From Streptomyces sp. AC1-42W (GTDB taxonomy: Bacteria > Actinomycetota > Actinomycetes > Streptomycetales > Streptomycetaceae), in NCBI RefSeq assembly GCF_003248355.1, contig NZ_QKWY01000001.1:1446001-1510000 (forward strand): a stretch of 64,000 nucleotides of DNA, written 5' to 3'. Of this stretch, positions 17,189 through 25,975 are shown one piece after another. The notes under the pieces were generated by a model. That model had not been told where the DNA came from. It made no database searches and saw only the letters and a program-made list of their open reading frames with translations. Each line of letters starts with the position of its first letter. The stretch's first letter is position 1. Position numbers and translations under genes: made by a program.

Positions 17189-17791
17189 TCAGCCGTGGGT
17201 CCCGGAGACCCGAGCCGCGACGGCCCTCGCCTGCTCCGAGTCCGGGCCGGGCTGCGGGACGAAGACCGCCTCGCGGTAGTACCGCAGCTCCGTGATGGAG
17301 TCGCGGATGTCCGCGAGCGCCCGGTGGTTGCCGTTCTTCTCCGGGCTGTTGAAGTACGCCCTCGGGTACCAGCGGCGGGCCAGTTCCTTGACCGAGGAGA
17401 CATCGACGATCCGGTAGTGGAGGTAGCCCTCCAGGAGCGGCATGTCACGGGAGAGGAAGCCGCGGTCGGTCCCCACCGAGTTTCCGCACAGCGGGGCCTT
17501 GCCCGGCTCCTTCACGTGCTCGCGGACATAGGCGAGGACCTGCTCCTCGGCGTCGGCCGGCGTCGTGCCGCCGGCCAGTTCGTCGAGGAGGCCCGAGGCG
17601 GTGTGCATCTGCCGCACCACCTCGGGCATGGTCCCCAGCGCCGCGTCCGGCGGGCGGATCACGACGTCCACCCCTTCGCCGAGCACGTTCAACTCCGAGT
17701 CGGTGACCAGGGCGGCCACCTCGATGAGTGCGTCTTCCGCCAACGAGAGCCCGGTCATCTCGCAGTCGATCCACACCATGCGGTCGTTCAT
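17189..17791 (-). CDS. orn: Oligoribonuclease
   Basis: 200 residues from ATG 17791 (GTG 17800 is an in-frame alternative). DEDDh exonuclease motifs: [11 protein letters not shown] (ExoI, D and E), [13 protein letters not shown] (ExoII), and [21 protein letters not shown] (ExoIII with His and Asp). It degrades 2-5 nt RNAs and linear di-nucleotides such as pGpG, completing RNA and c-di-GMP turnover in the cytoplasm. It lies 10 bp after adpA, the known ornA-adpA pairing of Streptomyces, where its loss disturbs development. Confidence 0.96.
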   Translation of the reverse strand: MNDRMVWIDCEMTGLSLAEDALIEVAALVTDSELNVLGEGVDVVIRPPDAALGTMPEVVRQMHTASGLLDELAGGTTPADAEEQVLAYVREHVKEPGKAPLCGNSVGTDRGFLSRDMPLLEGYLHYRIVDVSSVKELARRWYPRAYFNSPEKNGNHRALADIRDSITELRYYREAVFVPQPGPDSEQARAVAARVSGTHG

Positions 17792-17801
17792 GCGCTCCAC
17801 A

Positions 17802-19022
17802 TTACGGGGCGCTTCGTTGTCCTGGCAGGGCCGGGCGGCCGGTGGCGAATACGTCGGTGGCCGCCTTGCCGTGGTCCGGGCGGGCCGTGTCCAGTGCCGC
17901 GGATGCGGCGGCGGACGGGCCCGCCACGGCGGCCCGGCGGTTCCCGGCGGAGCCCTGGGCGGGCACCGCCACCTCCGTCACCGCGACCGGCTCCGGCACC
18001 CCGCCCTGCGGACGGCGGGCCCGGTAGGCGGCCCGGTACGCGGCGGGGGAGGAGCCGAGCTGGCGGCGGAAGTGCCCGCGCAGCGCGACCGGGGAACGGA
18101 AGCCGCAGCGGCCCGCGACCTCGTCGACCGAGTAGTCCGACGTCTCCAGGAGGCGCTGTGCCTGAAGCACCCGCTGGGTGATCAGCCACTGCAGCGGCGC
18201 GCTGCCGGTGAGTGAGCGGAACCTCCGGTCGAAGGTCCGCCGGCTCATGTAGGCGCGCGCGGCGAGCGTCTCCACGTCGAACTGCTCGTGGAGGTGCTCC
18301 AGCGCCCAGGCGACGACCTCGGCGAGCGGGTCGGAGCCGATTTCCTCCGGTAAAGACCTGTCGAGGTAGCGCTCCTGGCCGCCACTGCGCCGGGGCGGCA
18401 CGACGAGCCGGCGGGCCAGTGCCCCGGCGGCCTCCGTGCCGTGGTCCGAGCGGACTATGTGCAGGCAGAGGTCGATGCCGGCCGCCGTCCCGGCGGAGGT
18501 GAGCACGTCGCCGTCGTCGACGAACAGCTCGCGCGGATCGACGTGCACCGACGGGTAGCGCTTGGCCAGCGTCGGCGCGTACATCCAGTGCGTGGTCGCG
18601 GGGCGGCCGTCCAGCAGCCCGGCGGCGGCCAGGACGAAGGCCCCGGTGCACAGCCCGACGATGCGGGCGCCCTCCTCGTGGGCGCGGCGCAGCGCCTCCA
18701 GTGCCTCCAGGGGCGGCGGCGAGGTGATCGAGCGCCAGGCGGGCACCACGACGGTGCCGGCTCTGCTGATCGCCTCCAGCCCGTAGGGCGCGGTCAGTTC
18801 GAGGCCGCCGGTGGTGCGCAGGGGCCCTTCTTCACCGCTGCACACGAGCAACCGGTAGCGCGGAACTCCCGCGTCCTGGCGGTCGATTCCGAACACCGAC
18901 AGCGGGATGGAGCTCTCGAAGATGGGGCCACCGCTGAACAGTAGTACGGCGACGACTTCCCGGCGTCGTCGTCCGCCCAGCTTCCGTACAGCCTCCGTTG
19001 CGGTGGCGGAGTCCTGGCTCAT
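17802..19022 (-). CDS. adpA: AdpA, AraC/XylS-family master developmental regulator
   Basis: 406 residues from ATG 19022 with GGGGGG upstream. The N-terminal ThiJ/PfpI/DJ-1-type dimerisation domain (about 25-195, including [15 protein letters not shown]) is followed by two AraC helix-turn-helix motifs (about 235-335; [18 protein letters not shown] and [20 protein letters not shown]). Both match AdpA closely. Codon 224 (CTG-equivalent Leu in RSLPEEI) is TTA, read as TAA at 18351-18353 on the plus strand, so translation depends on the bldA tRNA. AdpA controls sporulation and secondary metabolism, very likely including the adjacent cluster. The C-terminal tail after 340 is Ala/Pro-rich and poorly conserved, as usual. 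Confidence 0.97.
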   Translation of the reverse strand: MSQDSATATEAVRKLGGRRRREVVAVLLFSGGPIFESSIPLSVFGIDRQDAGVPRYRLLVCSGEEGPLRTTGGLELTAPYGLEAISRAGTVVVPAWRSITSPPPLEALEALRRAHEEGARIVGLCTGAFVLAAAGLLDGRPATTHWMYAPTLAKRYPSVHVDPRELFVDDGDVLTSAGTAAGIDLCLHIVRSDHGTEAAGALARRLVVPPRRSGGQERYLDRSLPEEIGSDPLAEVVAWALEHLHEQFDVETLAARAYMSRRTFDRRFRSLTGSAPLQWLITQRVLQAQRLLETSDYSVDEVAGRCGFRSPVALRGHFRRQLGSSPAAYRAAYRARRPQGGVPEPVAVTEVAVPAQGSAGNRRAAVAGPSAAASAALDTARPDHGKAATDVFATGRPALPGQRSAP

Positions 19023-19923
19023 GACGCTAAGCCCCCCTCGGTGTTCGCGTCTTCCTGGTCCTTACGGGCCTGTCGCACCTGCACATGTCCCCTCGGTCGT
19101 GCACGAGTCCCCGGCCTTCGACGCCCAAGATCGAATCTACTGCGTCCCGTGGTGCCGTCGTGACAAGTTCACCAACCGGCTCATTGTCGACAAGGCAACC
19201 TGGCGGGAAGCGTTCGATCACGAAGCGTTTCACTCACAGGTCGTGCAGGGAAGTGCGCCCGGCGTTCATGGCCCGTCCCCATTGGGCGGAAGCGTACCGC
19301 GCGGTCTCTTCCTGCCTGGTGGCAAGGGGGTTGATCGGCCATTTCGACAAGGAATGGACCGGTCCCAGAAGTTGGCTGAAAATGTACGGTCGCGTGTGCG
19401 GAAATCAGTCGTTCTACCGGCGTACGACCCGAGGTACCTGTGCGCCCCCGTGCGCCCCCTCGCTGGGCGGGGCGGGCATCGGGCGGGTCCGACGCGCCCG
19501 GCGGCGCGACGGCCGGAGGGGGGTCACCGGATACCGTTCACCGGCCACGGCCGCCGGCAATCCGCGCGGTCGGTTCCGGACGGCACCCCGCGTCCGCCCG
19601 GCTCCCCCGGAAGGGTGGGTTCCGGTACGCCGGGGCGACGCCCGTCCCGGCCCCCCGGAGCCGCTCGCGCCGGGCGCCGGAAGGGGACCGGGCGGTGGCC
19701 GGTACGTCTGTGTACGGGGCAACCGGCATTGCCAGACGGGCCCGGTCTCGGGCATGCTCCGGAAAACGCCGCATGCGCCGTGCACGGTGCGGGCAATGGA
19801 GGAATGGGGCCGTACCCTTGGGGGTAAGGGGTTGGGAAGATGATTCCCGGACACCACGACACCGCCCGCTGACGCACCTTCCACGTCGATCTCCTCACGA
19901 GGACTCTCTTCGCCGAGACACCG
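19023..19923. other. 901-bp non-coding region between divergent adpA and a stress-protein gene
   Basis: No convincing gene lies here. Long upstream regions are usual for adpA and carry its promoter and regulator sites. A TGGCGGGAAG at about 19201 matches the AdpA consensus TGGCSNGWWY at 9 of 10 positions. GACAA at 19162-19166 and TTGTC at 19184-19188 frame a 27-bp imperfect palindrome that might be a gamma-butyrolactone-receptor-type site. GGGAA/TTCCC at 19834-19848 is an inverted repeat close to the stress-protein start. All three are weak by themselves. Confidence 0.4.
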
Positions 19924-20445
19924 ATGGCCGGTCACGAAATCCCCGAACCCGCGGACCGCAAGCAGGTAGCCGACCCCGTGTCGGACCCGCTGGCGGCCGA
20001 ACAAGAGCGCAGTCCCTGCGATCCCGCCTTCCGGCATGGGGTCGTCGTCGGCTTCGACGGCTCGACCTCCAGCGAGCGGGCCCTCGCCTACGCGATCGGC
20101 ATGTCCCGCAGGACGGGCTCCGGGCTGATCATCGTGCATGTCGCCAACCGGCTGCCGACCACCGTCTGGGCGGGCTGCGAGCCCCCCGTCTTCGTGGACG
20201 TCCCGGACCACCGCACCGAGGTGCTCGGCCTGGAGCTCGCCTGCGCGGACTACCTCGCCGAGGTGCCCTGGGTGCTCGTGGAGCGCGGCGGCGACATCTG
20301 CCACGAACTGGAGGAGGTCGGCCGGGAGTACTCGGCCGACGCGATCGTCGTGGGCTCCACGCACGGCCTGGTCGGCAAGCTCTTCGGCTCGGTGGCCGGC
20401 CGGCTGGCCCGCCGCGCGCAGCGGCCCGTCGTCGTCATCCCGTGA
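19924..20445 (+). CDS. Universal stress protein (UspA family)
   Basis: 173 residues from ATG 19924. After a 38-residue polar leader comes one USP domain: GVVVGFDGSTSSERAL at the start, and the ATP-binding GxxG signature VVGSTHGLVGKLFGSVAGRLARRAQRPVVVIP at the end (G-S-x-G variant). These cytoplasmic proteins bind ATP and respond to stress or dormancy; the exact role is unknown. It converges with glmS across a strong hairpin. Confidence 0.9.
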   Translation: MAGHEIPEPADRKQVADPVSDPLAAEQERSPCDPAFRHGVVVGFDGSTSSERALAYAIGMSRRTGSGLIIVHVANRLPTTVWAGCEPPVFVDVPDHRTEVLGLELACADYLAEVPWVLVERGGDICHELEEVGREYSADAIVVGSTHGLVGKLFGSVAGRLARRAQRPVVVIP

Positions 20446-20507
20446 CGTCCCGGCCGCGGCCCGTGACGGCGCCGCCGGCGCGTTCGCGCCACCTCCGCGC
20501 AACCGGA

Positions 20508-20546
20508 AGCGGCCCCGCCGTCACCTCCCGTGACCGCGGGGCCGCT
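20508..20546. terminator. Bidirectional hairpin between the stress-protein gene and glmS
   Basis: AGCGGCCCCGCCGTCAC (20508-20524) pairs with GTGACCGCGGGGCCGCT (20530-20546) with a single C/C mismatch and a 5-base loop. It sits between convergent stops, so it can end both transcripts. Confidence 0.75.
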
Positions 20547-20565
20547 CCGTGCGACGCGGGCCCGC

Positions 20566-22395
20566 CTACTCGACGGTGACGGACTTCGCCAGGTTGCGCG
20601 GCTTGTCGATGTCCCGGCCCATGGCCAGCGCCGTGTGGTACGCGAAGAGCTGGAGCGGGATGCCCATCAGGATCGGGTCCAGTTCGTTCTCGTTCTTCGG
20701 CACGACGATGGTGTGGTCGGCCTTCTCCTGGACCTGGTGGGCCACGGCGAGGATGCGGCCGCTGCGGGCCTTGATCTCCTCCATCGCGGCGCGGTTCTTC
20801 TCCAGCAGGTCGTCGTCCGGCACGATGGCCACGGTCGGCATCGCGGGCTCGATCAGCGCCAGCGGACCGTGCTTCAGCTCGGAGGCCGGGTACGCCTCGG
20901 CGTGGATGTACGAGACCTCCTTGAGCTTCAGCGACGCCTCGCGGGCCACCGGATAGCCGCGCACGCGCCCGATGAACATCATCGACTTCGCGTCCGCGTA
21001 CTCGGCGGCCAGCCGCTTGATCTCGTCCTCGCCCTCCAGGATCTCGCTGATCTGGGCGGGCAGCCTGCGCAGGCCGTCGATGATCCGCTTGCCGTCCGCC
21101 ACCGACAGGTCCCGGATGCGGCCCAGGTGCAGGGCGAGCAGCGCGAAGGCGACCACGGTGTTGGTGAAGCACTTGGTGGAGACCACGCAGACCTCGGGCC
21201 CGGCGTGCACATACGTACCGCCGTCCGCCTCGCGGGCGATCGCCGAACCGACCACGTTGACCACGCCCAGCACCCGCGCGCCCTTGCGCTTCAGCTCCTG
21301 GACGGCCGCCAGCACGTCGTACGTCTCGCCGGACTGGGACACCGCGACGTACAGCGTGTCGGGGTCCACGACCGGGTTGCGGTAGCGGAACTCGGAGGCG
21401 GGCTCGGCGTCCGCGGGGATGCGGGCCAGCTCCTCGATCAGCTGGGCGCCGATCTGGCCCGCGTGGTACGAGGTGCCGCAGCCCAGGATCTTGATGCGGC
21501 GGACCCCGCGCGCCTCGCGGGCGTCCAGGTTGAGGCCGCCCAGGTGCACCGTGGAGAACCGGTCGTCGATCCGGCCGCGCAGCACCCGGTCGACGGCGTC
21601 CGCCTGCTCGGAGATCTCCTTGTGCATGTACGTGTCGTGGCCGCCCATGTCGTACGACTCGGCCTCCCACTCCACGGTGGTCGGCGTGGCCGTCGTGGTC
21701 GAGCCCTCCGTGGTGTACGTGCGGAAGTCGTCGGCCTTGAGGGTGGCCATCTCGCCGTCGTCGAGCGTGACGACCTGGCGGGTGTGGGCGACCAGGGCGG
21801 CGACGTCGGAGGCGACGAACATCTCCTTCTCGCCGATGCCGAGGACGACCGGCGAGCCGTTGCGGGCCACCACGATGCGGTCGTGGAAGTCGGCGTGCAG
21901 GACGGCGATGCCGTAGGTGCCCTCGACGGAGCGCAGCGCCTCGCGGACCTTCTCCTCCAGCGTCGCGGCCTGCGAGCGGGCGATCAGGTGGACCAGCACC
22001 TCGGTGTCGGTCTCGGAGAGGAACACGACGCCCTCGGCGGTCAGCCGGGCGCGCAGTTCGGCGGCGTTGTCGATGATCCCGTTGTGCACGACGGCGACCC
22101 GGCCCGAGGCGTCCAGGTGCGGGTGGGCGTTCTCGTCGCTGGGGGCGCCGTGGGTGGCCCAGCGGGTGTGGGCGATCCCGGTCGTCCCGGCGAAGCGCTT
22201 GGGCACCCGGGACTCCAGCTCGCGGACCCGGCCCTTGGCCTTGACCGACTTCAGCGCGGCGGGCTTCCCGGCCGCGGGCTTTCCGGTGATCACGATGCCG
22301 GCGGAGTCGTAACCGCGGTACTCCAGCCGCTGCAGGCCCTCCAGCAGCAGCGGGGCCACGTCACGCTTTCCGATGTATCCGACGATTCCGCACAT
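20566..22395 (-). CDS. glmS: Glutamine-fructose-6-phosphate aminotransferase (isomerizing)
   Basis: 609 residues, the usual length. The N-terminus MCGIVGYIGKRDVAP has the catalytic Cys of the Ntn glutaminase domain (1-240). Two SIS domains follow, with the EASLKLKEVSYIHAEAYPASELKHGPLALIEP isomerase signature and a C-terminal KSVTVE for sugar binding. It makes glucosamine-6-phosphate from fructose-6-phosphate and glutamine, the entry to peptidoglycan amino sugars. A small conserved gene lies 53 bp upstream in the same direction. Confidence 0.97.
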   Translation of the reverse strand: MCGIVGYIGKRDVAPLLLEGLQRLEYRGYDSAGIVITGKPAAGKPAALKSVKAKGRVRELESRVPKRFAGTTGIAHTRWATHGAPSDENAHPHLDASGRVAVVHNGIIDNAAELRARLTAEGVVFLSETDTEVLVHLIARSQAATLEEKVREALRSVEGTYGIAVLHADFHDRIVVARNGSPVVLGIGEKEMFVASDVAALVAHTRQVVTLDDGEMATLKADDFRTYTTEGSTTTATPTTVEWEAESYDMGGHDTYMHKEISEQADAVDRVLRGRIDDRFSTVHLGGLNLDAREARGVRRIKILGCGTSYHAGQIGAQLIEELARIPADAEPASEFRYRNPVVDPDTLYVAVSQSGETYDVLAAVQELKRKGARVLGVVNVVGSAIAREADGGTYVHAGPEVCVVSTKCFTNTVVAFALLALHLGRIRDLSVADGKRIIDGLRRLPAQISEILEGEDEIKRLAAEYADAKSMMFIGRVRGYPVAREASLKLKEVSYIHAEAYPASELKHGPLALIEPAMPTVAIVPDDDLLEKNRAAMEEIKARSGRILAVAHQVQEKADHTIVVPKNENELDPILMGIPLQLFAYHTALAMGRDIDKPRNLAKSVTVE

Positions 22396-22448
22396 GAAGA
22401 GTTCTGTCCTCCGTCGTGAAGTAAGGGGTACCCGGCCGGGAGGCGGCC

Positions 22449-22724
22449 TCAGCCGTAGACGATGCGGCGCAGCTGGCGGAGCGAGAGCTCCGGCGGCGCG
22501 ACCGCGCGGTGCGGCAGTTCGGCCGCGATCCGCTCGAAGATCTCCGCGTTCACCAGTCCGCCCGCCTGCAGTTCGCGGTGGCGGCGGCGCACGAAGACTT
22601 CGGTCGTCTCGTCGAAGTACGCCAGGACGTCGAGGATCACCCGCGCGGCTTCACCGCGGGGGAGCGCGGTGCTGCGCACCACGTGGTCAATGAGGTCGTC
22701 GTACGACGAGCGGCGTTCGAGCAC
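22449..22724 (-). CDS. Conserved small hypothetical protein upstream of glmS
   Basis: 91 residues, helical and charged (MLERRSSYDDLIDHVVRSTALP ... LSLRQLRRIVYG), without signal peptide or membrane segment. I do not recognise a family. Placement 53 bp upstream of glmS in the same direction suggests co-transcription. Confidence 0.7.
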   Translation of the reverse strand: MLERRSSYDDLIDHVVRSTALPRGEAARVILDVLAYFDETTEVFVRRRHRELQAGGLVNAEIFERIAAELPHRAVAPPELSLRQLRRIVYG

Positions 22725-23071
22725 CCGTCGATACTGCTGCGGACGGGGGTCGAGCGCAACAATCCTGCCCGATTTCGGGCAGGGAATGGGGTTGGTGGTC
22801 CTCTTTTCTCTGACTTGGGTGGATTACGCGGGGGTGATTCGGGGGCTCCGGGAGGGGGTCGCGCGGCAGTGGTCGGAGCCAACGGGGTGAAGTCCCGCAT
22901 ACGGCGCAAAACGCCCCCGAGGCGCCTGGGTGACCAACGCCGGGAAGTGGTCTACACCTTGACCAGCCGTAAGGCGCGCGGTACGCATGGCGACGGTGCC
23001 GGGGGCGACGGCCCCGGCAGCGATCGCGAAGGAACCGGCAGAGTGACCCCCCGAAGAAAGGGACCAGGCTT
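22725..23071. other. 347-bp divergent intergenic region with a DasR-like site
   Basis: This region separates the small glmS-operon gene (minus) from the hexosaminidase (plus). Apart from the DasR-like site at 22946-22961 I see no gene or RNA. The stretch after the site should contain the hexosaminidase promoter and leader. Confidence 0.4.
22946..22961 (+). promoter_or_regulatory. Candidate DasR-responsive element upstream of the hexosaminidase
   Basis: AGTGGTCTACACCTTG matches the dre palindrome AGTGGTCTAGACCACT well in the left half and centre (12 of 16). DasR is the N-acetylglucosamine-responsive GntR repressor of Streptomyces, and a chitin-oligomer hydrolase is an expected target. Confidence 0.55.
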
Positions 23072-24721
23072 GTGAGACTGCACACGGCCCGGCGCAGTGC
23101 CCTTCCCCGACTGCTCGGCTCGCTGCTGCTCGTCGCGGCGGCCGGCCTCTCCAGCGCGTGCGTCGCCCCCGAGGCGTCCGCCGCGGACTCCGACGCGGCT
23201 GCCCGGGCCCTGAGACCGCTGGGCCAGGTGGTACCCGCCCCGGCCTCGGTCAGGCCCGGCGGCGAACCGTATCTCCTCACCCCGTCCACCAGCATCCGGA
23301 CCACCCCGTCCTCCGGCGACGCCCGCCGGATCGGCGACTACCTCGCGGACGTGCTGCGCCCCTCCACCGGGTTCGCCCTGCCGGTCACGGACCGGGACGC
23401 CGCCGACGGCATCCGGCTCAGGATCGACCCGCGCGCCGGCGGCCTCGGCGCGGAGGGCTACACCCTCACCGCCACGAGCCGCTCCGTCACCATCACCGCC
23501 CGGAAGGCCGCGGGGCTCTTCCACGGCGTCCAGACGCTGCGTCAGCTGTTCCCGGCCCGGGTGGAGCGCGACAGTCCGCAGAAGGGCCCCTGGCGGGTCT
23601 CCGGCGGCACGATCACCGACACCCCGCGCTACGCGTACCGGGGCGCGATGCTCGACGTCTCGCGCCACTTCTTCTCGGTGGACGAGGTCAAGCGCTACAT
23701 CGACCAGATCGCGCAGTACAAGATCAACACCTTCCACCTCCACCTCTCCGACGACCAGGGCTGGCGCATCGCCGTGGACTCCTGGCCGAAGCTGGCCACG
23801 TACGGCGGCTCCACCGAGGTCGGCGGCGGACCCGGCGGGTACTACACCAAGGCCCAGTACAAGGAGATCGTCCGGTACGCGGCGTCCCGCTACCTGGAGG
23901 TCGTCCCGGAGATCGACCTGCCCGGCCACACCAACGCCGCCCTCGCCTCGTACGCCGAGCTGAACTGCGACGGGGTCGCGCCGCCGCTCTACACCGGCAT
24001 CAAGGTCGGGTTCAGCTCCCTGTGCGCCGGCAAGGACGTGACGTACGACTTCATCGACGACGTCGTCCGCGAGGTGGCCGCGCTCACGCCCGGCCGCTAC
24101 CTGCACATCGGCGGCGACGAGGCGCACTCCACCAGTCACGAGGACTACACCGAGATCATGGACCGCGCCCAGGCGGTCGTCGGCGCGTACGGGAAGACCG
24201 TGATGGGCTGGCACCAGCTCACCGGGGCGGACCCGGTCAAGGGCGCGGTCGCGCAGTACTGGGGCTACGACCGGACCAGCGCGGCGGACCGGCAGCAGGT
24301 GGTGGACGCGGCGAAGAACGGCACCAGGCTGGTGCTCTCCCCGGCGGACCGGATCTACCTCGACATGAAGTACAACGACGAGACCGAACTGGGCCTCAAG
24401 TGGGCCGGCCCGGTCGAGGTCCGGCGCTCCTACGACTGGGACCCGGCGACCTACCTCACCGGCGCCCCGGCGGACGCCGTGCTCGGCGTCGAGGCGCCGA
24501 TGTGGACGGAGACGCTGGACGACAGCGACGACCTCGACGCGATGGCGTTCCCCCGGCTGCCCGGCGCCGCGGAGCTGGGCTGGTCGCCGGCCTCGACGCA
24601 CGACTGGGACACGTACAAGGTGCGGCTCGCCGGGCTCGGGGAGCGGTTCACCGCCCAGGGCATCGACTACTACCGCTCGCCGCAGGTGCCGTGGCCGGCC
24701 TCGGAGACGACCGGGGACTGA
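23072..24721 (+). CDS. Secreted beta-N-acetylhexosaminidase, GH20
   Basis: 549 residues from GTG 23072 with an N-terminal signal peptide (RR, hydrophobic LLGSLLLVAAAGL, probable cleavage near ASA). The Cys in LSSAC is not in a good lipobox. Domains: a GH20b N-terminal domain (about 45-180) and the GH20 TIM barrel (about 185-520) with HLHLSDDQGWRI and the catalytic Asp-Glu pair in HIGGDEAH. It removes terminal GlcNAc/GalNAc from chito-oligosaccharides outside the cell. The upstream DasR-like site fits this role, and the gene order fits SCO2786. Confidence 0.95.
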   Translation: MRLHTARRSALPRLLGSLLLVAAAGLSSACVAPEASAADSDAAARALRPLGQVVPAPASVRPGGEPYLLTPSTSIRTTPSSGDARRIGDYLADVLRPSTGFALPVTDRDAADGIRLRIDPRAGGLGAEGYTLTATSRSVTITARKAAGLFHGVQTLRQLFPARVERDSPQKGPWRVSGGTITDTPRYAYRGAMLDVSRHFFSVDEVKRYIDQIAQYKINTFHLHLSDDQGWRIAVDSWPKLATYGGSTEVGGGPGGYYTKAQYKEIVRYAASRYLEVVPEIDLPGHTNAALASYAELNCDGVAPPLYTGIKVGFSSLCAGKDVTYDFIDDVVREVAALTPGRYLHIGGDEAHSTSHEDYTEIMDRAQAVVGAYGKTVMGWHQLTGADPVKGAVAQYWGYDRTSAADRQQVVDAAKNGTRLVLSPADRIYLDMKYNDETELGLKWAGPVEVRRSYDWDPATYLTGAPADAVLGVEAPMWTETLDDSDDLDAMAFPRLPGAAELGWSPASTHDWDTYKVRLAGLGERFTAQGIDYYRSPQVPWPASETTGD

Positions 24722-24740
24722 GACGGGGCCGGAACGGCGG

Positions 24741-24781
24741 CGTCCGGCGGTCCGGGGCGAGGTGTCCCGGACCGCCGGACG
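24741..24781. terminator. Perfect 16-bp hairpin between hexosaminidase and siderophore-binding gene
   Basis: CGTCCGGCGGTCCGGG (24741-24756) is exactly complementary to 24766-24781 with a 9-base loop. It lies between two convergent stops and should act on both transcripts. Confidence 0.85.
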
Positions 24782-24792
24782 GGCGGGGTGGG

Positions 24793-25827
24793 TCAGGCGA
24801 CCTTCTTGGCGTTCTCGATGGCCTTCGCCAGGTCCTCCAGGATCGGCGCGCACTTGTCGTAGCTGTAGATCGGCTCGGTGGTGCGGGGGATCACCTGGCC
24901 GGCCTTGACGGCGGGCAGCTGGTTCCAGGTCGGCTTGGCGGTCAGCGCCTCTGGCTGAAGCGCCGAGGAGCGGTTGTCCATCATGATGACGTCGGCGTCG
25001 TACTTGCCGACGTTCTCCCAGCTCAGCTCCTCGAAGAAGCCCGCCGCGTTCACCTTGGGCTCGACGAACCCCACGCCCAGCTCCTGGAAGTACAGGGTGT
25101 CGGCGGACGTCTTGGCGAGCGAGACGTAGAACAGGTCCTGGCTGGCCGAGCCGATCATCACCCGGATCTCCGGCTTGGACTTCGCGGCGGCGCGCAGCCG
25201 GGCGGCGGCCTTCTCGAAGCGGGTCTTCGCCTCGGTGACCGCCGCCGACTTCACATCGGCGCCGAGCGAGGCCGCCAGGTCCTCGTGGCGCTGGATGGCC
25301 TTGGGGACGGTGGTCCCGGCGGCCCACAGGGCGACGCTCGGGGCCAGCTGGAGGATCTTGTCCTTGGACTGGTCCGGCACGTACCAGAGGGCGTCCTTCT
25401 CCCACATCGCCGTGACCAGCAGCTCGGGGCCGAGCTCCGCGTACTTCTCGACGTTGAACTCGCCCCAGACGTTGCCCAGGATCTCCACCTTGTCGATGTC
25501 CAGGTCGCCGGCCTGCACATCGGGCTTGCCGTCCTTGGTCTTCGTCGGCCCGAAGACCGCCTTCACCTCGATGCCGTAGTCGTGCAGGGCGGCGGCGACC
25601 CCGGTAAACGCGACGATGTTCTTCGGGACGGACTTGGCCTCGGCGACCTTGCCCCGGTCGTCCTCGAACTTCCACGGCCCGGCGTTCCCGCCCTTGGGCT
25701 CGGCGGCGGCGGAGTCCTTCGCGTCGCCGTCACCGCCGCAGGCCGCGAGCACGGCGCCGAGGCCGACGGCGCCTCCCATGGCCAGCAGGCCGCGGCGGGT
25801 GGGACGGGACACGCGTGAGGTGCTCAT
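24793..25827 (-). CDS. desE: Siderophore ABC-transporter substrate-binding lipoprotein (DesE-like)
   Basis: 344 residues. The twin-arginine-containing N-terminus (PTRRGLLAMGGAVGLGAVLAACGG) ends in a lipobox LAAC, so the mature protein is a membrane-anchored lipoprotein. The rest is a FecB/FhuD-type periplasmic-binding fold, including PKNIVAFTG and DADVIMMDNRSS. An iron box lies just upstream. By position between isovalerate genes and the GH20 gene it corresponds to desE, the ferrioxamine receptor. The desferrioxamine biosynthetic genes normally found next to it are missing. Confidence 0.88.
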   Translation of the reverse strand: MSTSRVSRPTRRGLLAMGGAVGLGAVLAACGGDGDAKDSAAAEPKGGNAGPWKFEDDRGKVAEAKSVPKNIVAFTGVAAALHDYGIEVKAVFGPTKTKDGKPDVQAGDLDIDKVEILGNVWGEFNVEKYAELGPELLVTAMWEKDALWYVPDQSKDKILQLAPSVALWAAGTTVPKAIQRHEDLAASLGADVKSAAVTEAKTRFEKAAARLRAAAKSKPEIRVMIGSASQDLFYVSLAKTSADTLYFQELGVGFVEPKVNAAGFFEELSWENVGKYDADVIMMDNRSSALQPEALTAKPTWNQLPAVKAGQVIPRTTEPIYSYDKCAPILEDLAKAIENAKKVA

Positions 25828-25880
25828 GACGGAATCCGCTTTCGTACGCGCCGGAGACCGGCGGGTGACACGTTAAAGGA

Positions 25881-25895
25881 AGGTTAGCCTAACCT
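25881..25895. promoter_or_regulatory. Iron box (DmdR1/IdeR operator) upstream of desE
   Basis: AGGTTAGCCTAACCT is a perfect 7-1-7 palindrome, the core of the actinobacterial iron box (TTAGGTTAGGCTAACCTAA type). It lies 54 bp upstream of the desE start. Fe(II)-loaded DmdR1 would repress desE here. Confidence 0.88.
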
Positions 25896-25975
25896 GCCTT
25901 GCGGTCCGCCCGTCGGTCCACCTCTCCGCCCGCCTCTTCGACGGTTCTCCGCCCGTCTGGCCGCCCGCCTGTCCG

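Noticed and set aside
19831..19850. DosR/DevR box upstream of the universal stress protein
   Set aside because: GGGA and TCCC are present but 7 bases apart instead of 6, and flanking consensus bases do not match.
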